Positions 1 through 11,378 are shown, counted from the first letter of the stretch. The stretch: DNA of 64,000 nt from Psococerastis gibbosa (GCA_963971405.1 OZ020490.1:23585464-23649463), one strand, 5' to 3'. Made by a program: numbers and translations. The notes: generated by a model from the letters alone, not told the origin.

Positions 1-909
1 TTAGCCTATTTTTGTTCATTTTGAATTGTTGAGTATGCTCTTGCATGTTTTTTTTCTATTACCAATATCAAGTGTTAGGCTGTACCTGTGGCACTGAGCT
101 AGGGTAGATCTTCTAGCATAATTTACAATTAGTATAGTACAAGGCGAATATTTTGGAGCTAGGAGAAGTACATTAATGGGATACAGCAGGTACGCAACGT
201 ACAGTACCTACACAAGCCTAGTAGAAATGAGAAAGTAAGGAAACTTGAAGGGCTAAATCCCCAGAATTAATGCCCGATGGGGAATACAAATAAGGTAAGA
301 AAGGCTATATGGTGCGGCTTCTACTTAGATACAGCCTTAACTTTTGGTATTTCTAGCCAGCCAAATTTTTTTAGGGGGTCCAACTATAAGATGAATATTC
401 TTCCAGACCTTTCCCATTCATACTTTCAATTTTCACAACGTAACATCCACGAAAAGAAAAATTATGGCGTTTTACCCCCGAAAATTTGGTGCTGTAGGGA
501 CTTTTTCAACCTTTAGCGGTAGCCGGTAGTTATTTCCTTCGAATAAAATATATAAATGAATAAAATGTCGTGTTTTGTGTGCAGACATTTTCCATTGCCG
601 CACAATTTTATGTTATTTCAATGTTAATTCATTTAATTTTTACGTCATTTTTGGGGGGGTTAATGGCCCCCTTGGCTCCCCCCTAAGGTACCATGCTTGT
701 TTCCAGCCTGTTTATAAATGTGCACAAGTTCAAATTGGGCACAACAAAACTTACTGCTCTGCCCCATAATTATAAAGCAACCGGGTTTGTTTATTTGTAC
801 AGTTTCTATGTTATCACGTTAACCGTGTTTGCTACTGACTGCATATAGCAAGCTGTCTGTGCGCTAATACGCAATTGTAATACAGAAACAGGATTAGCTG
901 TCTATACTC
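1..909. other. Intergenic, nothing recognised
   Basis: AT-rich DNA. Short ORFs here lack codon bias or homology. A GGGGGGG...CCCCC pair near 650-685 hints at a remnant of a G/C-tract element. Confidence 0.5.
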
Positions 910-1065
910 CATACAGGGACGGAACCTGCTCATTTGGGATGGTTGTGGGTCAAAATAGAAATGGAACAAAGATAATTTTAGGTAAAATCGATTAAATTGG
1001 AGCGTAATGAATTAACTTGAAATATATTTAGTATTTTTTTTTGGGGGGGGGGGGGGGTGGGGGAT
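910..1065. mobile_element. G/C-tract MITE, 'GGATCCGTCCCTG' group, copy 1
   Basis: AGGGACGGAACC..GTGGGTCAAAATAG and a G15 tract at 1043-1057; it matches 4660-4828 in reverse. Confidence 0.55.
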
Positions 1066-1366
1066 AGCTATGACATCTTTGGGGCCTCCCTGGTTAGGGG
1101 ATGGTCAGACTCAGACACCTGTTCTTCATATTTCCTGTATTATATGTATTATTTACATAAAACAATATACATATTACAATAGACACAATATGATATCAGA
1201 AAGTTCAGCTTCCAACTTGGTGTCTGTTGTCTTGTCTTGGTCAGCTTCAGATAATCACACCATCCATCAGAAGTTAAACAAGTTTGACCTCCAAATAGCT
1301 TACTGTACTGGTAGGTGGACGTCTGAGATTTACTATGTCAAAGGCTGGCATATCAGCATAGGGCAG

Positions 1367-1497
1367 TTAAGTGATGACAAGGTATACTTGTGCGAGTCTC
1401 TACACACCATGCTATCAGAGACGTGCCTTATCTCAGCGCGGGTACTAACCTGGAGGCGACTGAAGAGGTCAACCGGATAAATTCATTGAATGAGGTT
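1367..1497 (+). mobile_element. SINE family A, decayed copy 9
   Basis: Recognisable only by GTGCGAGTCTCTACACACCA and GGCGACTGAAGAGGTCAACC..ATTCATTGAATG. It explains most of the open frame seen at 1070-1480. Confidence 0.55.
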
Positions 1498-1640
1498 CTG
1501 TAGGGACAGTTTTGGTCACTAGGTTCGCTGACGACAAACCGATATCCATATTATTCAAAATGGCCGCCGTTTGCATGTGAAAACTAAGCTCTTATTGACG
1601 ATGTGAATCCAGCTATGTCCTGGCACTTAAACGGATTATA

Positions 1641-1666
1641 CTGATTCTGATTCTGATTCTGATTCT
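1641..1666 (+). repeat. (CTGATT)n microsatellite
   Basis: Four tandem copies of TGATTC. Confidence 0.85.
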
Positions 1667-2477
1667 TAGCATCTAATTAATTCTTTTAATATTTCTTATA
1701 ATATTTTTACTATGCCTCGACCTTATTTCGCTGCATATAATTCAATATATATATTCTCCATGATTTATAGAAATCACTTTAAAATAATACGTAATTAAAA
1801 ATAATTTTAAAATAGTATTGAGGCTTATGGAAAAATCAACGCTTTGATATCATTGCAACTGGTGCTGCCATCTACAAAATGACGTCACAAATGAACCTCA
1901 TTGTTTGCATAAAGCACATTTGATAAAAAGATGAATGATAATATAGAATATCCTTCAAATAAATCAACATTAGCAGTGATTTATAAGGCTAGTGATTCTT
2001 TCCCACTACTTGCAGTTCAGTTACACAACCAGCCTTTAAGAGTCAATCGAAGAGAGAAAGGCCTTTGAACGTAGTACCTCATGACATATCGATCACAGCG
2101 CTGTCATAAATATCACATCTCTTTCCCTTAGTAGAAATGCTCCCTATATTTTGATATATGCAACACCGATTGCTGAATTTAATTTGCGCAAAAAAACATG
2201 GTGTGGGCGTCCAGTAGGAAGTAGTTCGAAAACTGTAGACAATCGGTGTTAGTGGCCGATACCTATCATACATAAAAATGTCGAGAAGTCTTTCTTCTAT
2301 AAGAGATGCAACATTTTTTGTAGCTCTACCATTGACAATTCCTTTGAAATTCGACTTTGTATGGGTGTCCGATCAAAGTCAATACTGTGTCGGCATTAGA
2401 TGTATGCCAAAGCAGGCTTACTGGCATACCTCTGTATAGCCTTGCTGAATTCAACCCCTTGGATTGGAGGCCATGCT

Positions 2478-2513
2478 TACTACTTACTTACTTACTTACT
2501 TACTTACTACTTA
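2478..2513 (+). repeat. (CTTA)n microsatellite
   Basis: ACTTACTTACTTACTTACTT-type run. Confidence 0.85.
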
Positions 2514-2639
2514 CTTTCGTGCCCAAACGAACGTCCCAGAATTGGGAGAAGTTCTAGGCAGCGCTGTTGGTCTTCCACAGGTCGTCTTTTGTGCATTTTG
2601 CTATACGGTTTGTCAGGGATGTGTACCTTCCACACTATT

Positions 2640-2886
2640 CACCCTTTCAGGTGGCTTGTTTATATTCATTGCAATCTATGATTCCACATGGAAGAAGACC
2701 CAACGGCAGACCGAGGACAACCCACGACGAAAGGATTGAGCAACTCGCCTGAGAAAGAGGGAAAACTATGGCCGAGCTCAAGGTGTTAACGTCCGACCGT
2801 GGCGAGTTCAGGAAATGGATTCGCGGCAATCCCCCCCCCCCCCACGCTACGCTGCGCACGCGGTATTAAGGGGGAAGAAGAAGAAG
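2640..2886 (+). pseudogene. LINE 3' fragment ('NGRPRTTHDERIEQLA' family)
   Basis: Reads HGRRPNGRPRTTHDERIEQLA, stop, then ERGK..AELKVLTSDR..FRKWIRGNP and a GGGGGAAGAAGAAGAAG tail, with a 13-C tract inside. It is a decayed LINE C-terminus. Related pieces are at 12410-12456 and 39965-40165. Confidence 0.75.
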
Positions 2887-3101
2887 CAAGCTATGATTGT
2901 AACTTGTGCTGCGGTTGATCTAGCTCTGGCTGGTCAGGGACTTTAATACTTGTATTCGTACTACTCTAGGTCAGTCTAAGCCTCAAGAGCCGGTATCGGG
3001 TATAGGGTATAGTACCGCAGTGTCGATCCTAACATTTTTTCATTCCATCAAGTGTTGTTAAAACATTTTTTTAATGTCAAATTATTCATCCCATCCAATA
3101 T

Positions 3102-3297
3102 GGCCGTGCCCAGAGGGTGGTCCAAGGGTCCGGACCCCCCCGAACCCCCGAAGTAAATTTTTGTATGTAAACCTGTTTTGTTTGAAGAATTGGAATAAAT
3201 TTATTTGAGTTTGCACACTGGATAGAATGGACTTTCATTAATAAATTACGTAAATTTAATTTGACCCCCCCCCCCAAATCAAAACCTGGGCACGGCC
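3102..3297. mobile_element. G/C-tract MITE, 'GGCCGTGCCCAG' group, copy 1
   Basis: TIRs GGCCGTGCCCAG / CTGGGCACGGCC; interior TTTGTATGTAAACCTGTTTT and a C11 tract. Confidence 0.75.
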
Positions 3298-3457
3298 TTG
3301 ATTGGGGACATATAACAAGTTCACCAGTATACTGCAGTAACGTTGCTAAACGTATACAAGGTGGTGATTTACTTAGGATACCTCCCACGATAGTTTGAAG
3401 AATGTCGGTCAGGAATACTATATACGGCACCACCATGCTCCTACCTAAATTGGAGAT

Positions 3458-3600
3458 CACGCGGTATAGTGGTAGCTTGTTCGTACATGTGCGAGTCTCT
3501 GCACATCATGCGATCGGTGACCTGTCGTAACTCAACACAGGTATCACCTACAGAGGCGACTGAAGAGCTTATACATTCATTGAATTGTTTGTATGCGAAT
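3458..3600 (+). mobile_element. SINE family A, diverged copy 7
   Basis: TAGTGGTAGCTTGTTCGTAC..GTGCGAGTCTCTGCACA..GGCGACTGAAGAG..TGTTTGTATGCGAATAAT: a subfamily shared with 44596-44757. Confidence 0.7.
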
Positions 3601-4660
3601 AATTTTTTTTTCCAAAATAAGGAAAAAAAGATACCTACTAAGATAGTAGATAACCTTAAATCTACCAGATAATAATATATAGCCAAATTAGGGAGAGTAG
3701 TGAAAAATTGATACAATTTATAATTATTTGGAAATATTAGCTGTACTGCAAAAAGGTTTTTGCTGCACGAATTTGCTGTAGGAAAAATATGCTAGAAGAT
3801 GGGACAGTAAAGAGTGTGGACTGGCTAGGGTGTGCCAGCAGGCAGCAGCTAACCCAGGAAGCGCGGCAACTAGGGTACGCGCGTATGTTGCATGTGCTAC
3901 GTATTGCGTGTAACGCAAAAGGCGGTGTTGCCATGTTTGTCCCAACATGGCGTTTCTCTCTCTGGGTATTAAGGGAGGGTATTTGTCCTTGTCCATTACC
4001 AACCGGCACCCCCTTGGGAAGATTGTTCTTTGGAACGGGGGAGCAATAAATTTCGTTTGACTGTTAGTTTTTGTTCAGGTTTTCCAAGGGTCTTCTCGTA
4101 TACTTGTGTGACACTTGTGTCTCTGCCGACGATTGTTGCTATGGGTTCGTTGGGATTTTTACTAACATTGTAACATTTCAATTTTTAGGTTTTGTACCTG
4201 AATGATTAATGGGTGTGTTGTTGGAATTGATATTTCGGACCATATGTTTCCGGCGTGGATGGCGTTCGATTTTGGTGTTTCGGTTTTTGTCGTACCTACT
4301 GGTACGTGGTACCAAAGGGTTGGGCCAAGGTGGCCATGACTTTTAAAGTTTCTTGGAAAATTAAATTTGACAGGCATACTCACACTCACATAAGCAGAAT
4401 AGCAATATCAATATACAATTTATTATAGGGAATGAATGCCACTATTTAGGCATTGAGTGTATACTATACTACTATATATAGAAGGTACAATATGTTTTAG
4501 CCTGTGGAATACAAAATAAATATTTTCGTTTTGTACACTGTTCAATACTGATTTTGTTTTGTTGCGTTATATTTAATTTGAATATAATGTTTCTGTCTTC
4601 TGCTACTTATTTATTTTGTTTTTGTACGGGGAGGGGGGGGGAGGGTGGTTAAAACCTGGC
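3600..4660. other. Intergenic, nothing recognised
   Basis: About 1 kb without repeat or gene that I can name. Several overlapping short ORFs on both strands near 3724-4181 show no familiar motif. Confidence 0.45.
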
Positions 4661-4828
4661 ATCCCCAAGGTCGGATACAGGGGGGGGGTAGTTGCCAAAT
4701 ATTTTGGGTAAATCTATTGTAAATTTATTTATTACACTCTGATTTATTCGATCCTACACATGTTTTTCCTATTTTGACCCACAACTACCCCCCCCCCCCC
4801 AAATGGGCGCTGGATCCGTCCCTGGGCA
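4660..4828. mobile_element. G/C-tract MITE, same group, copy 2
   Basis: GGTCGGATACAGGGGGGGGG ... C13 (4788-4800) AAATGGGCGCTGGATCCGTC CCTG; inverted ends with the homopolymers inside. Confidence 0.65.
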
Positions 4829-5010
4829 TCCCCCTGGATGTGGCTACACCGATATTGGATGCTTTAATCCGTGACTACTGAATTTATTGGTAAAGGTTAT
4901 CAGGACTAATTTATAAACTATAAACGTATGTAATGTAATTTAAAAGTTATACAAAACACAGTGAGTTACAATTTTACTGTATATCCAGCGTTACCGTTTT
5001 AGATATCTCT

Positions 5011-5075
5011 CTTAGGACTTAGCCTGATGAGGGGAATAGCATCCACTCCCGAAACGTCGTCCCCGTCCCCTGACA
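5011..5075 (+). ncRNA. Hammerhead-ribozyme-like motif (tentative)
   Basis: CTGATGA (5024-5030), a GGGG/TCCC pair that could form a short stem II, then GAAAC (5051-5055) and GTC (5059-5061). These are the conserved core pieces in the right order. I could not find a convincing stem I, so this may be coincidence or a decayed retroelement ribozyme. Confidence 0.2.
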
Positions 5076-5291
5076 ACTGGCTCCGCCTTAATTGTTCGAT
5101 GACTGTGAGGCCCTGCCTCTAATGACTATTAACACAACAGGCAATGTAAGTCCAACTCACCCTTTGTTAAATAACTACCGCTACATGTTGCTGACAACCA
5201 GCACTCACCCGGCTATAATTTAAGTATTATAATTAATATTTACAGTATTTTTTTTTGTACCTTAAGTTAAAATATTTTTTTATTTATTTAA

Positions 5292-5673
5292 GAGTGTACA
5301 GCCCGTAGGAATTTGGCAACCCGAAATTTATTCCTTTTTATTTTTTATTTAATTAACTAAGCATGTTATTAAAGATTTGGCTCATCAAAGTTGTAGAATA
5401 GAAAGTTGCATCATATTATAAGATATTTTTAATTTTCGAAATTGTATTTTTTTCATAAGCATGCAGGTATTTTATAAACAATAACTTTTCACGTAAAAGC
5501 CATTTTATAAAAAAAATACAATTTCGAAAACTAAAAATACCTTATTATATGATGTATGAAGTAGTCTTCTACAACTTTGATGAGCCAAATCTTTAATAAC
5601 ATGCTTAGTTAATTAAATAAAAAATAAAAAGTAATAAATTTCGGGTTGCCAATTTCTTACGGGCTGTACAGTC
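5292..5673. mobile_element. TTAA-flanked palindromic MITE, copy 1
   Basis: 382 bp, ends GAGTGTACAGCCCG / CGGGCTGTACAGTC, TTAA on both sides (5288-5291, 5674-5677). Almost the whole element is an inverted repeat. The TTAA duplication suggests piggyBac-type mobilisation. Confidence 0.85.
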
Positions 5674-5799
5674 TTAAGTACAAAACTTTAGGTTTATAAG
5701 TTTGAACTATAGATAATTAATTGATGATTATGGTTCCATTATACCTACAGTATGCTACACACTGTAGCATTTCTGCACCATCCCATTGCCCGCTATGTA

Positions 5800-7092
5800 C
5801 GAGGGTGGATTGAAAAGTCCGTAGAAACTCTAAACTGGTACAATGTATTAACAATGCTTACTACTACTTTTCAACATAGTCCCCTTGTCGCTCAATGCAG
5901 GTGGTCCATCTTCCCTCAAGTTTTTTTATTCCACCCAGAAAATAATCTTCCGTGAGCCCTGCAAAATATTCGGTTGTTTCGCGCATTACTTCCTCATTTG
6001 AGCCAAATCTTTTCCCTCCAAGCCATTTCTTCATATTGGGAAACAGAAAATAATCGGACGGTGCCAGGTCAGGGGAATAAGGAGGGTGGCGCAATAGTTC
6101 GAACTTTAATTCCTGAATTTTAGAGGTCACCAACACTGCGGTATGAGCCGGCGCATTGTCATGATGAAAAAGAATTTTCTTTTTTGCTAAATGGGGGCGC
6201 ACAGTTTGAATTTCTGCTTTAAGGCGGTCAAGAAGGGATGCGTAGTAGGTGCCGGTAATCGTTTTTCCTTTTTCTAAATAATCTACGAAAATGACACCTC
6301 TTGCGTCCCAAAAAATGGTGGCCATGACCTTGCCTGCTGACTGGACGGTCTTTGCCTTCTTCGGGGCACGTTCTCCACTGGCTACCCACTGCTTAGACTG
6401 CTGCTTCGTTTCTGGGGTGTAAAAATGAACCCAAGTTTCATCTACCGTTATAAAACGACGAAGAAATTCTTTGGGGGCTCGTTGAAACAGCTTTAAATTC
6501 TCTGCACAAAGCTCGGCGCGACGGTGTTTTTGTTCAGCTGTCAGCAGTCGCGGCACCCATCTTGCTGACAATTTTCTCATTTTAAGGTGATTATGTAATA
6601 TATTGTGAACCCTTTCGCTCGAGATCCCCACAATGTCAGCTACCTCTCGCAGTTTCATTCGACGCTCTCCTAGCACTAAATCACTGATTTTTTTTACAGT
6701 TTCTGCCGTAGTGACGTCAGAAGGCCGCCCAGAGCGTTCGGCGTCTTCTGTGCCCATATGCCCAGTACGAAAATTTGAGAACCACTTATAAACAGTTTTA
6801 ATTGACGGAGCAGACTCCCCATAATGTTTATGAAGGCTTTTTTTCGTTTCTTGCACATTCTTCTTCTTTAAAAAATAATGCTTAATAACGACTCGAAATT
6901 CTTTTTCATCCATTGCTCACAATTACCTGCAACTCCCCGAACTTAAAAAATCACTGTGATGTCAATTATGATCGAATAACGCTCAAACTTTGACTGAGTT
7001 CCGATCAGACAGTTCGCTAAATGAGGTGATATTTGGCCTTGACGAGTGGCGCCATCCCTCGGATTTTCTACGGACTTTTCAATCCGCCCTCG
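5800..7092 (-). mobile_element. mariner transposon, apparently complete
   Basis: A 1293-bp element bounded by inverted repeats that start CGAGGGTGGATTGAAAAGTC at the left and match in reverse at the right end (about 28 bp each). A TA target duplication lies at 5798-5799 and 7093-7094. It carries one uninterrupted transposase frame on the minus strand. Length, TIR design, TA duplication and D,D34D transposase are all typical of mariner (Tc1/mariner superfamily). Several defective-repeat families nearby also have TA ends, but their termini differ, so this element need not mobilise them. Confidence 0.95.
5864..6913 (-). CDS. mariner transposase (D,D34D), 349 aa
   Basis: Cut-and-paste DNA transposase acting in the nucleus on its own TIRs. 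The N-terminal ~110 residues form paired helix-turn-helix DNA-binding domains (YKWFSNFRTGH..., then SSERVHNILHNHL). A WVPRLL linker is a variant of the mariner WVPHEL motif. The catalytic triad is visible: Asp in VDETW, Asp in HHDNAPAH, and Asp in SPDLAPSDYF, with exactly 34 residues between the second and third, which is the mariner signature. The length matches the usual ~345 aa, the start Met is followed by MDEKEFRVVIKHYF as in relatives, and no stop or frameshift interrupts it. It could therefore be a recent, possibly active copy. It is a TE gene, not a host gene. Confidence 0.95.
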   Translation of the reverse strand: MDEKEFRVVIKHYFLKKKNVQETKKSLHKHYGESAPSIKTVYKWFSNFRTGHMGTEDAERSGRPSDVTTAETVKKISDLVLGERRMKLREVADIVGISSERVHNILHNHLKMRKLSARWVPRLLTAEQKHRRAELCAENLKLFQRAPKEFLRRFITVDETWVHFYTPETKQQSKQWVASGERAPKKAKTVQSAGKVMATIFWDARGVIFVDYLEKGKTITGTYYASLLDRLKAEIQTVRPHLAKKKILFHHDNAPAHTAVLVTSKIQELKFELLRHPPYSPDLAPSDYFLFPNMKKWLGGKRFGSNEEVMRETTEYFAGLTEDYFLGGIKKLEGRWTTCIERQGDYVEK

Positions 7093-7826
7093 TATCATAC
7101 CGGTAGAACCTCCCCGTGTGCACCGGGCCTAAGTTGCCTTCAGTCGTGTTCGGATTTTGAAAATAATCGAAGTGTCTAGATTAGTTTACAGTGTCTTCTT
7201 TTTCCATAGTGACACCTTCGTAGAAAAGCTGTCAGAAGTATAATAATTACATCTTGAAATATAAACTTCAATGCTAATCTCTTTCCGCACGATATTAATA
7301 CAAAGGATTTTGTCATTCCAACATTACCTTATCATAACAAGAAGACCTTATTTGGTACCCGAGTAACTGATAACCCCCTCATTTTATTTTGTCATTTTGG
7401 TTATATTTGAGATTTACATTTTAAAAAACCGCTATGTACCGCGTTAAATGGAATGACGCTTGTAGTTTTCTCCCGCTGAAGGGTTGATATACCGGAAGGG
7501 TGGATTGTAAAATGCCACGGGGGTTTTGTCGGATAAGGGTCCTTGATTAATTTTGGTTTTAATTATTATAATTATATGGTAAAATAATTGCATGTCTGGA
7601 CCAAGCTGTTGGTATTGTGGCAAGGGAAATATTTCGGATTAGCGCGGACTTTTCGAATATTTGGATACTGTTATTTTACAGGGGTTGGGGCCAAGGAGAA
7701 AAATTATATTTTTTAAAAAAATGAAGCATCTGTAATGCTCTAGGTACTGATATTAATTTTTTCTGGGCTTTCTACCAGTCTTAACCGTGGGCACGTGGAC
7801 AACAACCTATTAACACGGCTGCAATA

Positions 7827-8341
7827 GGGGTCTTCACAGTGTTGGTGTTATCGAGTTATCGAGTTAAATGTGCTATCCAAGTTAACACACAATCGTGAGC
7901 GTACCTCGGGAGTGAGTTATCAAGTTATATTTAACTGGGTAAACAACGTGGTAGTAGTCAAACGTTCGTGGCACGGTTTAAAAGAAAGTGGCAGAACTCT
8001 ACTCTAGTGCCACATTTGTTTACATTTTTTTTTTCATTTTGGTTATTGTAATTGTAAGTATTTACGGTAATTGCTTGTGATAGTAGATTATACAAATAAA
8101 TTTAAATACTACAAAATTTTAAACGCGTGTTTTAAATAAATAAACAAAAACAAAGATGGCGGTGGTCAAACCTGAGCTATCGATCGCAGCGCAAGTTAAA
8201 TAACACACTTAACCAACTTGGAAGTGCGTTTATGATAGCACGCTGTTTAGCTTGGTTATCGGGTTATTGGTGTGTTAACTTAACTTGATATAACACACTT
8301 AACTAGGTATAACTCGATAGCACGAACACTGTGAAGACCCC
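7827..8341. mobile_element. TA-flanked TIR MITE ('GGGGTCTTCAC' family), copy A
   Basis: 515 bp, ends GGGGTCTTCACAGTGTT / AACACTGTGAAGACCCC, TA duplication at 7825-7826 and 8342-8343. There is no coding capacity. It contains CAAAGATGGCGG near 8151-8162. Confidence 0.85.
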
Positions 8342-8384
8342 TAATATACCTGTTTTCTTCGATCAGTGTGACTCGTAGCTTTTT

Positions 8385-8433
8385 TTTATTGTTTCTATTA
8401 CTAAGCCAACCTAGCGGAGTTAGGGCTATAAAG
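8385..8433 (-). mobile_element. SINE family B, 3' fragment
   Basis: About 49 bp equal to the 3' end of the family (CTTTATAGCCCTAACTCCGC on the reverse strand). Confidence 0.65.
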
Positions 8434-8830
8434 TATCTGTACTTAGTTCAGTCTTGCTTTCGCCTGTTTCATTGCGCCAATGGTAAGCTTGTCTCAGCTT
8501 GTCCGTTATCGGTTGTAGCCGGTGTGGTTGACATCGAGAACGTATACGTATACGTAGGCCAAAAATTCATACGGAAATATAATATAACAATAATATAATA
8601 TAATAATAACAGTTGTTCAGTTACAATGTTTTTTTTTCAGTCCAAATCGCAAGGCAGGGCCCGTGTGCGACTTACAATACTGTCTGGCTTGTACAAAAAA
8701 AACCTCATAATTCCATCTTGAATTCGTAGACATTATATGGTATTAGATAAAATAATCAAGATGGAAACAATACAAACAATGTCCGAAATCCATGGGGTCG
8801 TAGGCATTGGGCCACTTAAGTAGGCCTCGG
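8434..8830 (+). repeat. Interspersed repeat (family Y), copy 1
   Basis: Blocks GTTCAGTCTTGCTTTCGCCT, ATGGTAAGCTTGTCTCAGCT, GGTGTGGTTGACATCGAGAA, AAAAATTCATACGGAAA and CAATGTCCGAAATCCATGGG recur in reverse order at 25480-25700 and partly at 37750-37875. No coding potential seen; class unknown. Confidence 0.6.
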
Positions 8831-8919
8831 CCCCCAAATAAAAGTCCTAAATAAACAATATAGCTTTCCCTCAACTCCTCTTGATCAGTGAGAAAATGTA
8901 TTTTTCATTGGACTACTGT

Positions 8920-9186
8920 TTTGTAACTACAACGATTAAGGTGGCTGGGACACGTAGTAAGGATGTCTGAAGAACGCACGCCACGAAAAATGTACAAAGC
9001 AAGCATGACGGGAAGACGACTGCCAGGACGGCCAAGAAACCGCTGGAAGGACGAGTTAGAGAATGACCTTCGCGAGTTGGGAGTCCCCAGATGGTGGAGC
9101 GTTGTGCAAAACCGAGAAGAATGGAGGAGTGTTGTCGAGCAGGCCAAAGCCCACCAAGGGCTGTAGAGCCGGAAGAAGAAGAAGAG
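8920..9186 (+). pseudogene. LINE 3' fragment ('GRPRNRWKDELE' family)
   Basis: Reads [48 protein letters not shown]...WRSVVEQAKAHQGL, then a stop and a GAAGAAGAAG tail. This is the C-terminus of ORF2 in a common arthropod RTE/R1-like LINE. Everything upstream is missing. Confidence 0.85.
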
Positions 9187-9957
9187 ACTGTTTTGTTACG
9201 GTTTGGTGGGCCTCAGCCTCAATCATGGCCCATGTAACTCGGGCCGTTGGCCGTGACAATCATAGTCGTGGTGTCGCCAATGCGAAATTGGTTATATTTA
9301 ACATATTCCTGGCGCTTATTTCAAAGACATCTTTATAGTATCTTTTCATTCATTCCTCTTGTTCTCCTGTAAAGAGAAAGCCACTCATTACAATTAACAA
9401 AGAATAAAACCACCCCCGAAAGAACTAAAAGGGCAGCAAAACAAGCATAACATAACTCTGTTTTATTGCTGTATACAAACGTCAGTACACTTAATATTAG
9501 AGGACCCTTACTTGAGAAAGGTCTCATCTAAATCCCCCCTAGAGGCAACGAAAAAACAAAGAACCTCTGCGTATTCAGCAATTGTGGAGGATTTTCTAAT
9601 GAAATTGAACTTTGAAGCTCGTACTTTACAACTTCCACTTCCCAGGCTTCTGTTCGGGTTATTTTTCTTTTTAGAACTTCACAATATCCCATACAATACT
9701 TTCTGTTTCGTACTTCGTTCTCTATAACCCAAATATCATGCTTTCAAGCATGAAGCCATAATGTCCTCTTTGCAGGTGTTGCAGGACCAATCTGCCCCCG
9801 TTTCAAGGACCATCGCCAATGAGTTGCCCAAACTCTGTCGTTCTTCAGTTCTTGGGGGGGGGGGGGGGGGGGGAACACCGGGCACAACAAACCACAGACA
9901 ATTCTTGACAACTGTTCTATTTGGAATGTTATGTATGGCGGAGAGCTTAATATAGAG
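9187..9957. other. Intergenic, nothing recognised apart from a G20 tract
   Basis: Contains a 20-base G tract at 9854-9873; no supported gene. Confidence 0.5.
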
Positions 9958-10336
9958 CAGGGGTTCCCAAACTGTGGTCCATGGACCACCGGTGGTCCAC
10001 AGACATATCAGGGGGTTCACGGACCAAAGTGAATGATTGTATTATGTTTTATTAATTAATAAATACTCAATAAATAAAAAATACTCATTCTGGGGGTTAA
10101 AAACGTAAAACAAATTAATTCCATTCTCAAATATTATATTTCTTACATTTATAGACCCCATGGACCACCGGTGATCCACAGACATATCAGGTGGTTCACG
10201 GACCAAAGTGAATGATTGTATTATGTTTTTAATTAATTAATAAATACTCAATAAATTAAAAATACTCAAATCTGGGGGTTTAAAATGTAAACAAATTAAT
10301 TCCATTCTCAAATACTATATTTCTTACATTTTTAGA
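9958..10336 (+). repeat. hAT-like end with 179-bp tandem duplication
   Basis: Begins CAGGGGTTCCCAAACTGTGG, a typical hAT-superfamily terminal sequence. From 9981 the sequence ATGGACCACCGGTGGTCCAC... repeats with a 179-bp offset (second unit from 10160), the two units differing at few positions. Confidence 0.75.
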
Positions 10337-10647
10337 CACGGGTTAACTTAATACTATACAGCACAGCAGGCCCGCTACTAACCTGCTCATTTAATAACAT
10401 CTGTAATACATTAATAAGTGTTAACAATACTACATATTTTATGTTCTATTGTAATTTCAGCTATCCAGCTGCACCTGTGACTACTCATTAGTTCTGCATG
10501 AAAGCTTTTACCCTACATATTGAATTAAGGTATCTATAGGTAGTAGGTACAATTAGCGTCTACCTAATTTAACCCACTGTTGTTCCTTGCAGATAATGTC
10601 TGATTAAAGATAATTGCAACTAACCGTACATTGGGTATCGAAATCAG

Positions 10648-10803
10648 GGCCGTGCCCAGGGGGTGGTCCGGTCCATGGGGTCCGGACCCCCCCCTGAGAT
10701 AAATGTTTGTATGTAAACCTGTATGGTTTGAAAAATTAACCCATTACTTCATTAATAAAAAACGTAAAAAAAATTGGACCCCCCCCCCTGCAATCATAAC
10801 CTG
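10648..10803. mobile_element. G/C-tract MITE, 'GGCCGTGCCCAG' group, copy 2
   Basis: The left end GGCCGTGCCCAGGGGGTGGT and TTGTATGTAAACCTGTATGG match copy 1; the right TIR is eroded. Confidence 0.65.
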
Positions 10804-11149
10804 ATCGAAATTATTCATTCCCCTCAGAAAGGATGGGGGTTGCACATAGACTGAATGTCGGCAGAAAGACGGCTCGAACGACCTCAGCCCTGGTAACGGG
10901 TCATGGTTTTTTCAGAGCCCACATAGCCAAACTGGGTCATTGAGGTCCTACCGTCTGCCGGCACTGCAATGAGTCCGTGGAAACCGCGGAACACGTAGTT
11001 GGCCACTGTCACAGTTGGACTGTCTTGGGGCTGCCTACATCGACCAGGTCGATCTGATTGACTTACCATTGAAAGACATGGTTGTCAACAAGATTAAGCT
11101 GCTGTTTTTCAACAGTTGCTTAATTAAATAAGGACTTTTTAATGTTTCT

Positions 11150-11275
11150 ATTACTAAGCCAACCTAGCGGTGATAGGGCTATAAAGCCCTCTCCTACACT
11201 CAACTAGGAAAGCCCGGGCCCACCTGCTTTACATGCCCTCCGAAGCATGGCCAGAAAATGTAGCCAGTGTTAATT
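11150..11275 (-). mobile_element. SINE family B, copy 3 (head missing)
   Basis: The reverse-strand body matches copies 1 and 2 from the 3' end to the CCATGCTTCGGAGGGCATGT block; the tRNA-like head is absent. Confidence 0.75.
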
Positions 11276-11378
11276 GGCAATGGCCATAAAATGAATGATC
11301 GGGGTACACTGATGTGATCCCAATAATTATGCAGTTCAAAGGGTCCCAAGCAAGACCTATGTCAGCTCAACTCTCTAA

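Larger units (their letters stand above)
1500..2640. other. Intergenic, only simple repeats
   Basis: AT-rich; contains the CTGATT and CTTA microsatellites and no supported gene. Confidence 0.5.

Noticed and set aside
1070-1480. 136-codon + strand ORF
   Set aside because: It overlaps a decayed SINE (family A), starts in a G-tract and has no domain; chance open frame.
3086-3460. 124-codon - strand ORF
   Set aside because: Mostly a G/C-tract MITE read through; no coding signature.
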